Assembly: GCA_021806565.1 (NCBI GenBank)
Contig: JAJZXK010000026.1
Location: 1 to 38,329 of the forward strand
Direction of reading: 5' to 3'
From: Bacillota bacterium
GTDB taxonomy: Bacteria > Bacillota > Sulfobacillia > RBS10-35 > JAJYVN01
Length of the DNA: 38,329 bases
Of this stretch, positions 1 through 7,752 are shown piece after piece. The position numbers and the translations under genes were made by a program. The first letter of the stretch is position 1; each line of letters begins with the position of its first letter. Under the pieces are notes generated by a model. The model was not told the DNA's origin, ran no database searches, and saw only the letters and a list, made by a program, of their open reading frames with translations.

Positions 1-161
1 CACCGCACGCTCTGTCCCCGCCGCCCAGGCCGGATGACCTAACCTCCACTCCCAAGCCACACCACCTCCGCCGCACCTTGACAACTTCATCAGACGCCCC
101 GAGGGGGGTTGACATACGGTGTCCCCGCCGGACACAGCCCAAAGCGCCGGCCGCGGGAACG

Positions 162-2411
162 TCAGAGCATGGATTGCGGGTCGGGATCCGCGGCCGCCCG
201 GGCCACGCCGAGCCGGCCCGCGACCTCCCGCAGGGCCGAGCGCGCGGCGGCCCGCATCGCGGCGGCGGCGTCCCGCGGGCCCCGCAGACAGACGTGCCAG
301 CGATACTGCCCGCGCAACTGCGCCAGCGGCGCCGCCGACGGACCCCAGAGGTCCACGCCCTCCGGCAGGCGCCCCGCCAGGGCCAGCGCCAACACCTCCG
401 CGCCGGACTGGGCGGCGAACGCCTGTCGCGACCAGACCAGCAGGCGGATGAGCCGGCCGTAGGGCGGAAAGCCCGCCGCCCGCCTCAGCGCCAGGGTCTC
501 GTCGGCGAAGGCGGCGTAGTCGTGGTGTGCGGCCCGCAGCACCGCGGGGTGCTCCGGGGTCCGGGTCTGCACGATGACCTCCCCCGGTTCGTCGCCCCGC
601 CCGGCGCGTCCCGCCACCTGGCAAAGCAGTTGAAAGGTGCGTTCCGGAGCACGGTAGTCGGGGTGGTGGAGCGCGGTGTCGGCATCCACCACCCCGACCA
701 GGGTCACCCCGGCGACGTCCCAACCCTTGGCCACCATCTGCGTGCCGATCAGCACGTCGGCGGCTCCCGACCGGAAGCCTTCGTAGATGCGCTGGTGCGC
801 ACCCTTGCTGCCCGTGGTGTCCAGATCCATCCGCAACAGCCGCGCCGAGGGGAAGCGCCGCGCCACCTCTTCGGCCACCCGCTGCGTGCCGATGCCCCGC
901 AGTTGCAGCCAGGGTCCGCCGCAACCCGGACAGCGCGCCGGCACCGGCCGCACCGCGGCGCAGTAGTGGCAATGGAGTTGGCGGTCGGAGGCATGGTAGG
1001 ACAGCGACACACTGCACTGTTGGCAGCGGGCGAGGTAGCGGCAGTCGCGGCACAAGAGCAGCGGCGCATACCCCCTCCGGTTGAGGAACAACAGCACCTG
1101 CCTGCCTCGGCCCAGGTGGTCGGCCATCGCCGCGGCCAGTTCCTTGCCCAGCAGGGTGCCCGGCGCCTCGGTCGCCATGTCGATGAGCCGCACGCTGGGA
1201 AGCGGCCGGTCCAGCACGCGCTGGCGCAGGTCGAGGCGGACGATCTGGGCTGCCGCAGCGGCGTCGTAGGTCTCCAGATCCGGGGTGGCACTGCCCAGCA
1301 GGACCGGGATGCCGAGCCGTCGGCCCCGCCACAGCGCCACCTCGCGCGCGTGGTAGCGGGGGGTCTCCTCCTGCTTGTAGGAAGGCTCGTGCTCTTCATC
1401 GACCACGATCAGACCGAGGCGCTGGAACGGCGCGAACACGGCCGAACGGGCGCCGACCGCCACCGCGACCTCCCCGCGCCGGATGCGCCACCATTCGTCG
1501 TGGCGCTCCCCGGCCCCGAGTCCGCTGTGCAGCACCGCGACGGCGTCCCCGAACCGGCCGCGGAAGTGGGAGACGGTCTGTGGTGTCAGCGCGATCTCGG
1601 GCACCAGCACCAGCGCCTGGCGGCCGGCCGCGATCACGGAGGCGATCGACCGCAGGTAGATCTCGGTCTTACCGCTGCCGGTCACGCCCCACAGCAGGAA
1701 CGCTCCCTGACGCGGCAGGCGCAGGTACGGTGCCAATGCCTCCAGCGCCGCGGCCTGTTCCCCGGTCGGCTCCGGTGGAGCGCCCCCCACCCCCGGCGGC
1801 CCGCTGAAAGGATCCCGGCGGCGAAGCGCGGCGCCGACCTGCAGCCACCCCCGCGCCATAAGGGCCGCGATGGCGGCGGGCCGCACGCCGCGGGCCAGGT
1901 AGGCCGCGCGCGTCAGACCGGGTTCGGCGTGGATCGCCCGCCAGGCGGCCCGCTGGGCCGGCGCCCGCGCCAGGGCCGCATCGTCGGTGGGCGCTCCGTC
2001 TGCTGGCGAGTACACGGGTTCATCCCGCAGCGGTTCGCCGGGCGGCGGCAGCAGTGGACGCACCGCGGAACCGGGCGGGCAGATGGCCACCTCCGCCAGC
2101 CACTGCGCGAGTTCAAGCTCCACCGGCCCCAGGAGCGGCTCAGGATCCAGCACCTGCGCGATGCGGCGCAGGCGCGCGCCCGGCGGGGGCGTGTCCCGCA
2201 GGGCGAAAACGACGCCGGGCAGCACGCCGCGCGAGCCAAACGGCACCCGCACCCGCTGGCCGGGCTGCACAGGCTCCCCTTCCGGCTGGATGTAGGTAAA
2301 AAGTTGCTCTGGAGCCCCCGGGCCGGCGTCCACCGCCACATCCGCGTAGAGCCGGTGTGTCGGCGGGGACGCATCCGGCAGCAATGGCCGCGGGAGCGCT
2401 TGGGGTTTCAA
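162..2411 (-). CDS. priA: Primosomal protein N' (replication restart helicase PriA)
   Basis: PriA is the superfamily 2 DNA helicase that reloads the replisome at stalled forks. The 749-residue product has an N-terminal 3'-end-binding domain (starting near YADVAVD, residue 22), a Walker A motif GVTGSGKT at 242-249, DEEH at 338-341, GSATP near 373, and a two-zinc cluster made of eight cysteines (454, 457, 463, 466, 481, 484, 494, 497). The C-terminal helicase motifs GTQMVAKGWD and QVAGRAGR follow. I chose the TTG start at 2411 because a GAGGGGG ribosome site that overlaps the coaBC stop lies about 10 bases upstream; an ATG at 2516 would overlap coaBC by about 90 bases and precede the conserved N-terminus by 56 residues. 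It is the last gene of the yicC-remA-rpoZ-coaBC-priA cluster, an arrangement common in Bacillota. All key motifs look intact. Confidence 0.95.
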   Translation of the reverse strand: MKPQALPRPLLPDASPPTHRLYADVAVDAGPGAPEQLFTYIQPEGEPVQPGQRVRVPFGSRGVLPGVVFALRDTPPPGARLRRIAQVLDPEPLLGPVELELAQWLAEVAICPPGSAVRPLLPPPGEPLRDEPVYSPADGAPTDDAALARAPAQRAAWRAIHAEPGLTRAAYLARGVRPAAIAALMARGWLQVGAALRRRDPFSGPPGVGGAPPEPTGEQAAALEALAPYLRLPRQGAFLLWGVTGSGKTEIYLRSIASVIAAGRQALVLVPEIALTPQTVSHFRGRFGDAVAVLHSGLGAGERHDEWWRIRRGEVAVAVGARSAVFAPFQRLGLIVVDEEHEPSYKQEETPRYHAREVALWRGRRLGIPVLLGSATPDLETYDAAAAAQIVRLDLRQRVLDRPLPSVRLIDMATEAPGTLLGKELAAAMADHLGRGRQVLLFLNRRGYAPLLLCRDCRYLARCQQCSVSLSYHASDRQLHCHYCAAVRPVPARCPGCGGPWLQLRGIGTQRVAEEVARRFPSARLLRMDLDTTGSKGAHQRIYEGFRSGAADVLIGTQMVAKGWDVAGVTLVGVVDADTALHHPDYRAPERTFQLLCQVAGRAGRGDEPGEVIVQTRTPEHPAVLRAAHHDYAAFADETLALRRAAGFPPYGRLIRLLVWSRQAFAAQSGAEVLALALAGRLPEGVDLWGPSAAPLAQLRGQYRWHVCLRGPRDAAAAMRAAARSALREVAGRLGVARAAADPDPQSML

Positions 2412-2427
2412 CGCGGGCGGCGCCCCC

Positions 2428-3660
2428 TCACTCGGGCAACCACCGCTCGGCGGCGTCGACGATGGCTTCCGCGACGGCGCGCTTATGCAGCGGGCCGACC
2501 TCCGCCACCGCACCATCCCGGTGGAGGATGGTCACGCGGTTGGTCTCGACCTCAAAGCCGGCGTCCGGGTGCAGCACGTCGTTGTGGACGATCAGGTGCA
2601 GGCCCTTGGCGTCCAGCTTGCGGCGGGCCTCCGCCAGGTCACCGCCCGCCTCGGCGGCAAAACCGACCAATACGGTCCCCTGGGGATCGCGGCCGAGTTC
2701 CGCGAGGATGTCCGGATTCGCCACGAGTTCGATCGTCCGCTCGGCAGCGCCACCGCGCTTCCACTTCCCTGGGGCGACGGCCCGCGCCCGCCAGTCCGAC
2801 ACGGCCGCGGCCGCGAAGACCGCGGCGGCGCCCGTCGCCTCGGCCCGCACGGCCTCGCGCATCTCCAACGCCGTCTCCACGCCCAGCACGCGCACCCTGG
2901 GCGGATCGGCCAGCGCCACCGGACCGCGGACCACGGTCACCGCGGCGCCGCGATCCCGCAGCGCCTCGGCCAGGGCAAACCCCATGCGGCCGCTCGAACG
3001 GTTGGAAAGGAAGCGCACCGCGTCCAGAGGCTCTCGCGTCGGGCCGGCCGTCACCACGACCCGCCGGCCGGCAAAGCGCGTCGGGGCTCGGGGCGCAAGC
3101 AGCGACGCCAGCGCCGCGACGATGGCCTCGGGCTCCGCGAGCCGGCCGTGGCCCTCCCCTTCACCCGGGGCGCCGAGCGGCCCGTACACGGGTCCGATCA
3201 GGTGGCGGCCATCCGCCCGCAGGGTGGCCACCGCCCGGCGCACCGCCGGTTGCTCCCACATGCGGTGGTTCATCGCCGGCGCGAAGGCGACCGGCCCCGG
3301 GAAGGCCAGCAGCCACGTCGTCAGGTAGTCGTCGGCCAGACCGAGCGCCGCCCGCGCAAGCAGATCGGCCGTCGCAGGCGCCACCAGGCCCGCATCCGCC
3401 CATCGCGCCAGGGCGATGTGGTCGATGGTCCGCGGCTCGAAGAGATCCGTGGCCACCGGTTCGCCCGTCAGGCCGGCAAACAGTGCGGGCCCGACGAAGC
3501 GCGCCGCCGCACCGGTCAGCACCACCCGCACCTGGGCCCCGACACCGACCAGCAGGCGGGCCAGCGAAGCGGCCTTGTAGGCGGCGATGCTGCCACCCAC
3601 CCCCAACACGACGCGCCGGCCGGACAGCACCGCGCCTTGCCCCGCAGTCGCAGCGCTCAC
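2428..3660 (-). CDS. coaBC: Bifunctional phosphopantothenoylcysteine decarboxylase / phosphopantothenate-cysteine ligase (CoaBC)
   Basis: CoaBC carries out two consecutive steps of coenzyme A synthesis: CoaB joins cysteine to 4'-phosphopantothenate and CoaC, an FMN enzyme, decarboxylates the product. The CoaC half has GGSIAAYKA at 22-30, the catalytic-type His81 in IDHIALA and Asn131 in PAMN. The CoaB half starts near residue 195 with VVVTAGPTREPLD and has NRSSGRMG and the lysine loop GKWKRG. The protein contains no cysteine at all, so the reactive cysteine of the CoaC lid (ACG in most homologues) is missing; the loop reads GAPGEGEGHGR at 163-173. The GTG at 3660 abuts a GGAGG with no spacing, so a GTG at 3630, which fits the family N-terminus and follows AAGG, is an equally good start. 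It lies 12 bases after rpoZ, and its stop overlaps the priA ribosome site, so the genes are probably co-transcribed. Confidence 0.93.
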   Translation of the reverse strand: MSAATAGQGAVLSGRRVVLGVGGSIAAYKAASLARLLVGVGAQVRVVLTGAAARFVGPALFAGLTGEPVATDLFEPRTIDHIALARWADAGLVAPATADLLARAALGLADDYLTTWLLAFPGPVAFAPAMNHRMWEQPAVRRAVATLRADGRHLIGPVYGPLGAPGEGEGHGRLAEPEAIVAALASLLAPRAPTRFAGRRVVVTAGPTREPLDAVRFLSNRSSGRMGFALAEALRDRGAAVTVVRGPVALADPPRVRVLGVETALEMREAVRAEATGAAAVFAAAAVSDWRARAVAPGKWKRGGAAERTIELVANPDILAELGRDPQGTVLVGFAAEAGGDLAEARRKLDAKGLHLIVHNDVLHPDAGFEVETNRVTILHRDGAVAEVGPLHKRAVAEAIVDAAERWLPE

Positions 3661-3672
3661 CCTCCAAGCACC

Positions 3673-4038
3673 CTACCTTGTCCGGTCGCCGATGCGCTCG
3701 AAATACAACTTGCCCGCCGACAGCTCCTCAAGGGCGACGGTGACCGGCTTTTCGGAAAGCGACTCGACCCGCCGCTGGCTGCCGGCCAGGATCTGGCGGG
3801 CGCGCTTGGCGGCCACGCTGACCAGCGTGTACTTGCTCTGAAGGTAGGCAGCATCGACGCCATCTTCCCACTCGGCCTCGTCAAAGCCTTCCGGGAAACC
3901 GGCTTCCCCTTCGCTGGCTTCGGCCGCTTCCAGCCCCTGCTCCGCGCCCTGGGCATCGGCCGCAGGTGCCTCCACCTCGGCGTCCGCCGCCGCGGCGGGA
4001 TTCTGGGTATCGGTTGTCTGCTCGCTGTCCGTCTCCAT
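3673..4038 (-). CDS. rpoZ: RNA polymerase omega subunit with acidic N-terminal extension
   Basis: Omega is the small RNA polymerase subunit that helps fold and assemble beta prime. The omega fold occupies roughly the last 60 of 121 residues: SKYTLVSVAAKRARQIL followed by KPVTVALEELSAGKLYFE. The first 60 or so residues are low-complexity and strongly acidic (Glu, Asp, Ala, Gln); ordinary omega subunits start almost directly at the conserved part and are about 60-90 residues. I chose the ATG at 4038 because GAGGGGGAG lies six bases upstream; an in-frame ATG at 4065 would add nine residues but has no comparable site. It sits between remA and coaBC. Guanylate kinase often occupies the position between remA and rpoZ in Bacillota, but here only 35 bases separate them. 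Confidence 0.9.
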   Translation of the reverse strand: METDSEQTTDTQNPAAAADAEVEAPAADAQGAEQGLEAAEASEGEAGFPEGFDEAEWEDGVDAAYLQSKYTLVSVAAKRARQILAGSQRRVESLSEKPVTVALEELSAGKLYFERIGDRTR

Positions 4039-4073
4039 GGCTGGCTCCCCCTCTTGGACGGGCACCCGTCTGT

Positions 4074-4382
4074 TCAGGACGGGCCCTGCGTGGACGCATC
4101 GCCGTCTTCTGCCGCGTCGGGCGCCGGGTCGTGCAGGACCTCCCGATTGCCCAACCGGTGGGCGACCGTCTCCGGCTGGACGGCCGAAAGGATAACGTGT
4201 TCGGAGTCCGTGAAGATGACCGCGCGCGTCCTGCGGCCGTAGGTCGCGTCGATCAGCACGCCCTGGTCGCGGGCTTCGCCGATCATGCGCTTGATCGGCG
4301 CGGAGTCGGGGCTGACGATCGCGACGATGCGCTGGGCGGAGACGATGTTCCCGAAACCGATGTTGATCAGTCGGATGTCCAC
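4074..4382 (-). CDS. remA: RemA/DUF370-family DNA-binding protein
   Basis: The product is a DUF370 protein of the RemA/YlzA family. In Bacillus subtilis RemA is a DNA-binding activator of biofilm-matrix and osmoprotection genes. The conserved core starts at the N-terminus ([12 protein letters not shown]) and runs through [16 protein letters not shown] and [19 protein letters not shown] to about residue 80. A C-terminal Asp/Glu-rich tail brings it to 102 residues, against about 90 in the family. The start is a GTG at 4382, supported by GGAGGGGG seven bases upstream and by the conserved N-terminus beginning right there. It follows yicC by 29 bases and precedes rpoZ by 35, so it is part of the same operon. 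The target genes in this organism cannot be read from the sequence. Confidence 0.92.
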   Translation of the reverse strand: MDIRLINIGFGNIVSAQRIVAIVSPDSAPIKRMIGEARDQGVLIDATYGRRTRAVIFTDSEHVILSAVQPETVAHRLGNREVLHDPAPDAAEDGDASTQGPS

Positions 4383-4411
4383 CTCAAACCCCCTCCGGCG
4401 GCCCGTCCACG

Positions 4412-5248
4412 CTATTCGACGTTCTGGGCCTGTTCCCGCAGCCGCTCTACCGCCAACCGCGCCTCCAGGGCCTGCGCCCCGATGGCGGGATCGCCCGCCT
4501 TGGCCGCCACGGTGGTCCATTCGCGCGCGCACTCCTGTGCCAAGAAGTCCAGGCGCCGCCCGACCGGCTCGGCGGCGGTCAACGCCGCGCGCAGCTGCGC
4601 CACATGGCTCTCCAGGCGCACCAGCTCTTCGCGCACGTCGCTGCGGTCCACCTCGCGCAGAGCCTCGACCGCCGCCGCCGGCGCGGCCCCGGTCAACTCG
4701 GCGAACCTGGCCCGAAAACGGGCCCGTTGCTGAGCCAGCGACCCGGGAAGGATCGCCCGCGCCCGCTCCAGCGCCTCCGACTGACGGTCGACCTCCTCGG
4801 CCAGCGCAGTCTTCAGCGCATCTCCCTCCCGGTCGCGCATCGCCACCAGCGCGGCCAGCGCCGGCGCCGCCACCACTTCGACCTCCGGCCAGCGATCCGG
4901 GCCGGTTGAAGAGGCGACCAGCCGGCAAACACCCGGCAGGCGCATCAGAAAAGCCGCGCTACCTCCCGGGGGCACGGCACAAGCCTCTGCCACCAGGAGC
5001 AGTTTTTCATGATATTGCCGGGCCAGATCCATGTCAACGAACGCAGTCTCGGGCTCACACAGCGCGCCGGCAGCCACCGTGCAGTCCACCCGTCCGCGGC
5101 GCAAGCGCGAGGCAATCAGGGCCCTCAATGGCGCTTCGCACGACATCAGCCGTTCTGGCAGACGCACAGAGATGTCCAGATAGCGGTGGTTGACCGACCG
5201 CATCTCGACACGGATCCCACCGCCCTCGCCCAGCCCGTAGCCGGTCAT
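4412..5248 (-). CDS. YicC/YloC-family endoribonuclease
   Basis: This is a YicC/YloC family protein; members have been shown to be endoribonucleases. The 278-residue product opens with the signature MTGYG, has the N-terminal [18 protein letters not shown] block near residue 14, and ends with the diagnostic C-terminal block [20 protein letters not shown]. Its length is close to the family norm of about 290. ATG at 5248 is the conservative start; family members often carry a few residues before the signature, so a GTG at 5266 is possible, although it has no well-spaced ribosome site. It is followed directly by remA, the usual Bacillota arrangement. The conserved association with remA, rpoZ and (usually) gmk suggests a housekeeping role in RNA turnover; no partner can be inferred here. 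Confidence 0.92.
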   Translation of the reverse strand: MTGYGLGEGGGIRVEMRSVNHRYLDISVRLPERLMSCEAPLRALIASRLRRGRVDCTVAAGALCEPETAFVDMDLARQYHEKLLLVAEACAVPPGGSAAFLMRLPGVCRLVASSTGPDRWPEVEVVAAPALAALVAMRDREGDALKTALAEEVDRQSEALERARAILPGSLAQQRARFRARFAELTGAAPAAAVEALREVDRSDVREELVRLESHVAQLRAALTAAEPVGRRLDFLAQECAREWTTVAAKAGDPAIGAQALEARLAVERLREQAQNVE

Positions 5249-5376
5249 GCTGCGGACGCGCCCCACTCCTGCCAGCGCGCCACCCCCCCAAGCGAAACAC
5301 CGGGAAGCTGGAGCCGCCTTCCGCATGTCCAGGCGGAATCCTGCCCGCCTGCGGCCGCCGACGCTGCGCCAGCGCG

Positions 5377-5745
5377 TCAGCGGCCCGCGTTGGTGCCACC
5401 CGGAGCGCCCGCCGCACCGCCGCGGCCCGCCGCCGGGCCGCCGCGCAGCCGCTGCATGCGGGTCACGTAACCGCCCACGCGGCCGCTGTCGGCGGCGCTG
5501 AGGGCGCCCCAACCCTCCGCCTGCACCTTGGCCCACAGACCGAGGGCCTTGGCACCCTCGACCTTCAGCGCGTATGCGGGAGACGCCTCGGATTCCGCCC
5601 GGCGCTGGCGGCGTTGGCGCGAGCGCCCGCTTTCCCGCCGCGGCCGAGCCGCCGCGTCTGCGGCCGCCTTGCCGGCGCCCCCCCCGCGCGCATCCTCCAG
5701 TGGAGCATCCGGAGCGTCACTGTACACTTGTTCCAACGCTGCCAT
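5377..5745 (-). CDS. SASP-like protein (alpha/beta-type spore protein domain) with Arg-rich N-terminal extension
   Basis: The last 65 or so of 122 residues resemble alpha/beta-type small acid-soluble spore proteins, which coat DNA in dormant spores. The pattern GAKALGLWAKVQ, then EGWGALSAADSGRVGGYV (about residues 64-94), matches the SspF-like order of an Ala/Leu helix, a GWG turn and a G-x-h-G-G helix. In front lies a low-complexity Ala/Gly/Arg-rich segment including RRESGRSRQRRQRR, which typical SASPs of 60-90 residues lack. The ATG at 5745 lies 28 bases before the stop of the upstream glycosylase gene and is inside a hairpin (5744-5759), so translation may depend on ribosomes from that gene; an ATG at 5787 is the alternative. 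The assignment rests on pattern similarity. If correct, it implies a spore-forming host. Confidence 0.6.
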   Translation of the reverse strand: MAALEQVYSDAPDAPLEDARGGGAGKAAADAAARPRRESGRSRQRRQRRAESEASPAYALKVEGAKALGLWAKVQAEGWGALSAADSGRVGGYVTRMQRLRGGPAAGRGGAAGAPGGTNAGR

Positions 5746-6457
5746 CCCCTTCGGGGGATAAGCTGCCCCGATCGGTGTCCGCCGCATGCGCCCGCGCGTA
5801 CCGGCAGAGCATCACTGCCGGACAACCCGCACAGACCGGACGGCGCTTCTTGCACCAACCCTTGCCGACGGCGACCAAGAGCGCGTGCCACTCCCCCAAC
5901 CAGGCCGCATCCGCCCCCGGTGGCAGGCAGGGCGCCAGGCGGAGCTGCGCCGCCTCATACCGGTCGGGGACGTCCCGGGGCAGGATGCCAACCCGGCTCA
6001 GGACCCGGCGGCTGTATGCGTCGGCCACCATGGCCGGATGCCCCAGCGCGTAGCAGAGGATCGCATCGGCCGTCTCTGGGCCCACCCCATGCACGGCCAG
6101 CAGGGCGGAGCGCAGCGGGGCCGTCGGTTGCGCGGCGAGCGCCGCCACCCCCCCCGCCCCGGCGATGAAGCGCGCCAGGGACTGGAGCTTGCGTGCCTTG
6201 GCGTGGTAGTAGCCGGCGGGCCGGCAGCACTCCGCCACCAGCCGGGCGTCGGCTTCGGCCAGCCGGCGCGGGTCGATCAGGTCTACCGCCCGCAGGGCAG
6301 ACACCGCGCGGTGCGCGTTGGTCCAGGCGACCGCCTGCGTCAGGACCGCACCCACGCAGACCTCTTCGGGGCTCTCCGCCGGCCACCAGCCCTGCGGGCC
6401 GAGCCGCTCCAGCATGGCGGTATACAGCGCCTCGACCCAACGCCGGCCAGCCGTCAC
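5717..6457 (-). CDS. HhH-GPD base-excision DNA glycosylase, MagIII/endonuclease III-like
   Basis: The 246-residue product is a helix-hairpin-helix glycosylase that would remove damaged bases from DNA. Visible features are GWWPAESPEEVCVGAVLTQ at 23-41, typical of the MagIII (3-methyladenine glycosylase) branch; the hairpin VHGVGPETAD at 122-131; the catalytic Asp146 in VADAYSRR; and a [4Fe-4S] site C202-x6-C209-x2-C212-x5-C218. Position 128 is Glu where bifunctional endonuclease III has its lyase Lys, so a monofunctional glycosylase is expected. The GTG start at 6457 overlaps the stop of the aminotransferase gene (GTGA), indicating translational coupling. The 3' end overlaps the start of the SASP-like gene. 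Alkylated purines are the likely substrate by family, but this is not provable from sequence. Confidence 0.87.
   Translation of the reverse strand: MTAGRRWVEALYTAMLERLGPQGWWPAESPEEVCVGAVLTQAVAWTNAHRAVSALRAVDLIDPRRLAEADARLVAECCRPAGYYHAKARKLQSLARFIAGAGGVAALAAQPTAPLRSALLAVHGVGPETADAILCYALGHPAMVADAYSRRVLSRVGILPRDVPDRYEAAQLRLAPCLPPGADAAWLGEWHALLVAVGKGWCKKRRPVCAGCPAVMLCRYARAHAADTDRGSLSPEGDGSVGTSVQ
5744..5759 (-). promoter_or_regulatory. Perfect 6-bp hairpin with four-base loop covering the SASP-like start codon
   Basis: ATCCCC, a four-base loop, then GGGGAT form a perfect six-base-pair stem. In the minus-strand mRNA the loop is CGAA, and the 3' arm contains the only purine-rich stretch (AAGGGG) next to the ATG at 5745 together with the AT of that ATG. 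The hairpin also lies in the last codons of the upstream glycosylase gene. Translational coupling, with terminating ribosomes melting the stem, is a plausible but untested consequence. Confidence 0.5.
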
Positions 6458-7716
6458 GCCGGGCCAGCCGCGCGGGCCGCCAGCGCCGTCGCCACCTTGC
6501 GCACCGCCCGGCCGATATCGTCCACATCGGCGTCCGTATAGTTCTGGTGCCACGCCAGGTGGCAGAGCCGCCGCGCCGCCGTCTCCGCCGCCGGACACAG
6601 ACCGGGGCCGAAGGCCGGCTGCGGCCGGGCACCCGGGGCCGTGAACGGATAGGCGGAACCGCCGTACGTGCGGCGCTCGGCCAGGGCCGGCGTCAGGTAC
6701 AGCGGCGGCACGTAGCCGCTGGCCAGCGGCACGCCCTCGGCCCGCACCAGGCGGGCGAACCCCCCGGCGTCCAGGCCCAGCACGCCGGGGTCGATGTTGA
6801 ACCCATACTGCCAGTATGCCGAGCGGCTGCCCTCCGGGGTCGGCGGCACGGCCACCCCCGCCAGGCCAGCCAAGAGGGCGTCCAGCCGCGCGGCGCGTTG
6901 CTGGCGGCGCCCCACGATCCCCTCCAGCCGGTCCAACTGCGGCAGCGCCACCGCGGCCTGGAGTTCCGTCAGCCGGTAGTTCATGCCCAGAAACAGGTGG
7001 GTGCGCACCGGGCCCTCGCGCGGCCAACCCTTATCCGCAAACAGCCGCATCCGCTGCGCCGCCTGCGGCTCGCGGGCCAGGGTCAGTCCGCCTTCCCCGG
7101 CCGTGAAGTGCTTGCTCTGCTGCATGCTGAAGCAGCCGAAATCCCCGAACGTGCCGAGCAGCCGCCCCCCGACCCGGGCCAATGGCGCCTGGGCGCAGTC
7201 CTCGATCAGCGCCACGCCGCGCCGACGGGCCAGGGCGGCCAGCTCCACCACCGGCGCCGGCTGGCCGAACAGGTGCACACAGATGATGGCGCGCGTCCGC
7301 ACCGACAGTCGGCGCGCCACATCCGCTGGATCCAGGCAATACGTCTCCGGATCCACGTCGGCGAATACCGGGATCGCGTTCTGCGCCAGGACCGGGATCA
7401 CCGAACCGAAGTCGGTGATCGGCGGCACGATGATCTCGTCGCCGGGTTCGGGATCCACCGCCGCAACGGCCAGGTGGACGGCCGCCGTCCCCGAACTGCA
7501 CGCCGCCACCTGACCCGGCCCCACCCCGTACAGGGCGGCGAACGTCGTCTCCAGTTCGCGCACCTTGGTACCGCCGTAGCGCCACAGCTGCCGCCCCGCT
7601 ACGACGGCGGCCACGGCCTGCGCATCGGCCGCGGTGATCTCCGGCCCTGTGTCGCCGTACGGAAACGCTGCCCGGCGGACCGGCTCCCCGCCTTCACCGG
7701 CCAAGTCCCCACCCAT
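6454..7716 (-). CDS. DegT/DnrJ/EryC1/StrS-family PLP aminotransferase
   Basis: A 420-residue PLP-dependent aminotransferase of the sugar/cyclitol type, which transfers an amino group to keto-sugars, keto-cyclitols or related substrates. It shows the phosphate-binding CSSGTAAVHLA near residue 73, Asp173 in EDCAQA, which contacts the PLP pyridine nitrogen, and the Schiff-base Lys202 in MQQSKHFTAGEGG. The final block LAWHQNYTDADVDDIGRAVRK is also typical. The ATG at 7716 follows a GGGGGAG site by about eight bases. It lies 36 bases after the solute-binding lipoprotein gene and overlaps the glycosylase gene at its 3' end. No other nucleotide-sugar or aminocyclitol genes are near, so the substrate is unknown. 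Confidence 0.9.
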   Translation of the reverse strand: MGGDLAGEGGEPVRRAAFPYGDTGPEITAADAQAVAAVVAGRQLWRYGGTKVRELETTFAALYGVGPGQVAACSSGTAAVHLAVAAVDPEPGDEIIVPPITDFGSVIPVLAQNAIPVFADVDPETYCLDPADVARRLSVRTRAIICVHLFGQPAPVVELAALARRRGVALIEDCAQAPLARVGGRLLGTFGDFGCFSMQQSKHFTAGEGGLTLAREPQAAQRMRLFADKGWPREGPVRTHLFLGMNYRLTELQAAVALPQLDRLEGIVGRRQQRAARLDALLAGLAGVAVPPTPEGSRSAYWQYGFNIDPGVLGLDAGGFARLVRAEGVPLASGYVPPLYLTPALAERRTYGGSAYPFTAPGARPQPAFGPGLCPAAETAARRLCHLAWHQNYTDADVDDIGRAVRKVATALAARAAGPA

Positions 7717-7752
7717 GCGGATGCTCCCCCCCGGTTTGGCACCGCGGACGGC

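Noticed and set aside
78-114. Two TTGACA boxes on the plus strand
   Set aside because: Neither has a matching -10 at the right distance, and no plus-strand gene follows.
119-135. GTGTCC-5-GGACAC hairpin downstream of priA
   Set aside because: Well placed for a terminator but only six pairs and no T-run on the minus strand; too weak to call.
78-3743. Very long plus-strand open frame (1221 codons)
   Set aside because: It lies antisense to priA and coaBC, whose products are fully recognisable; GC-rich DNA produces such long shadow frames, and its product is low-complexity Arg/Pro-rich.
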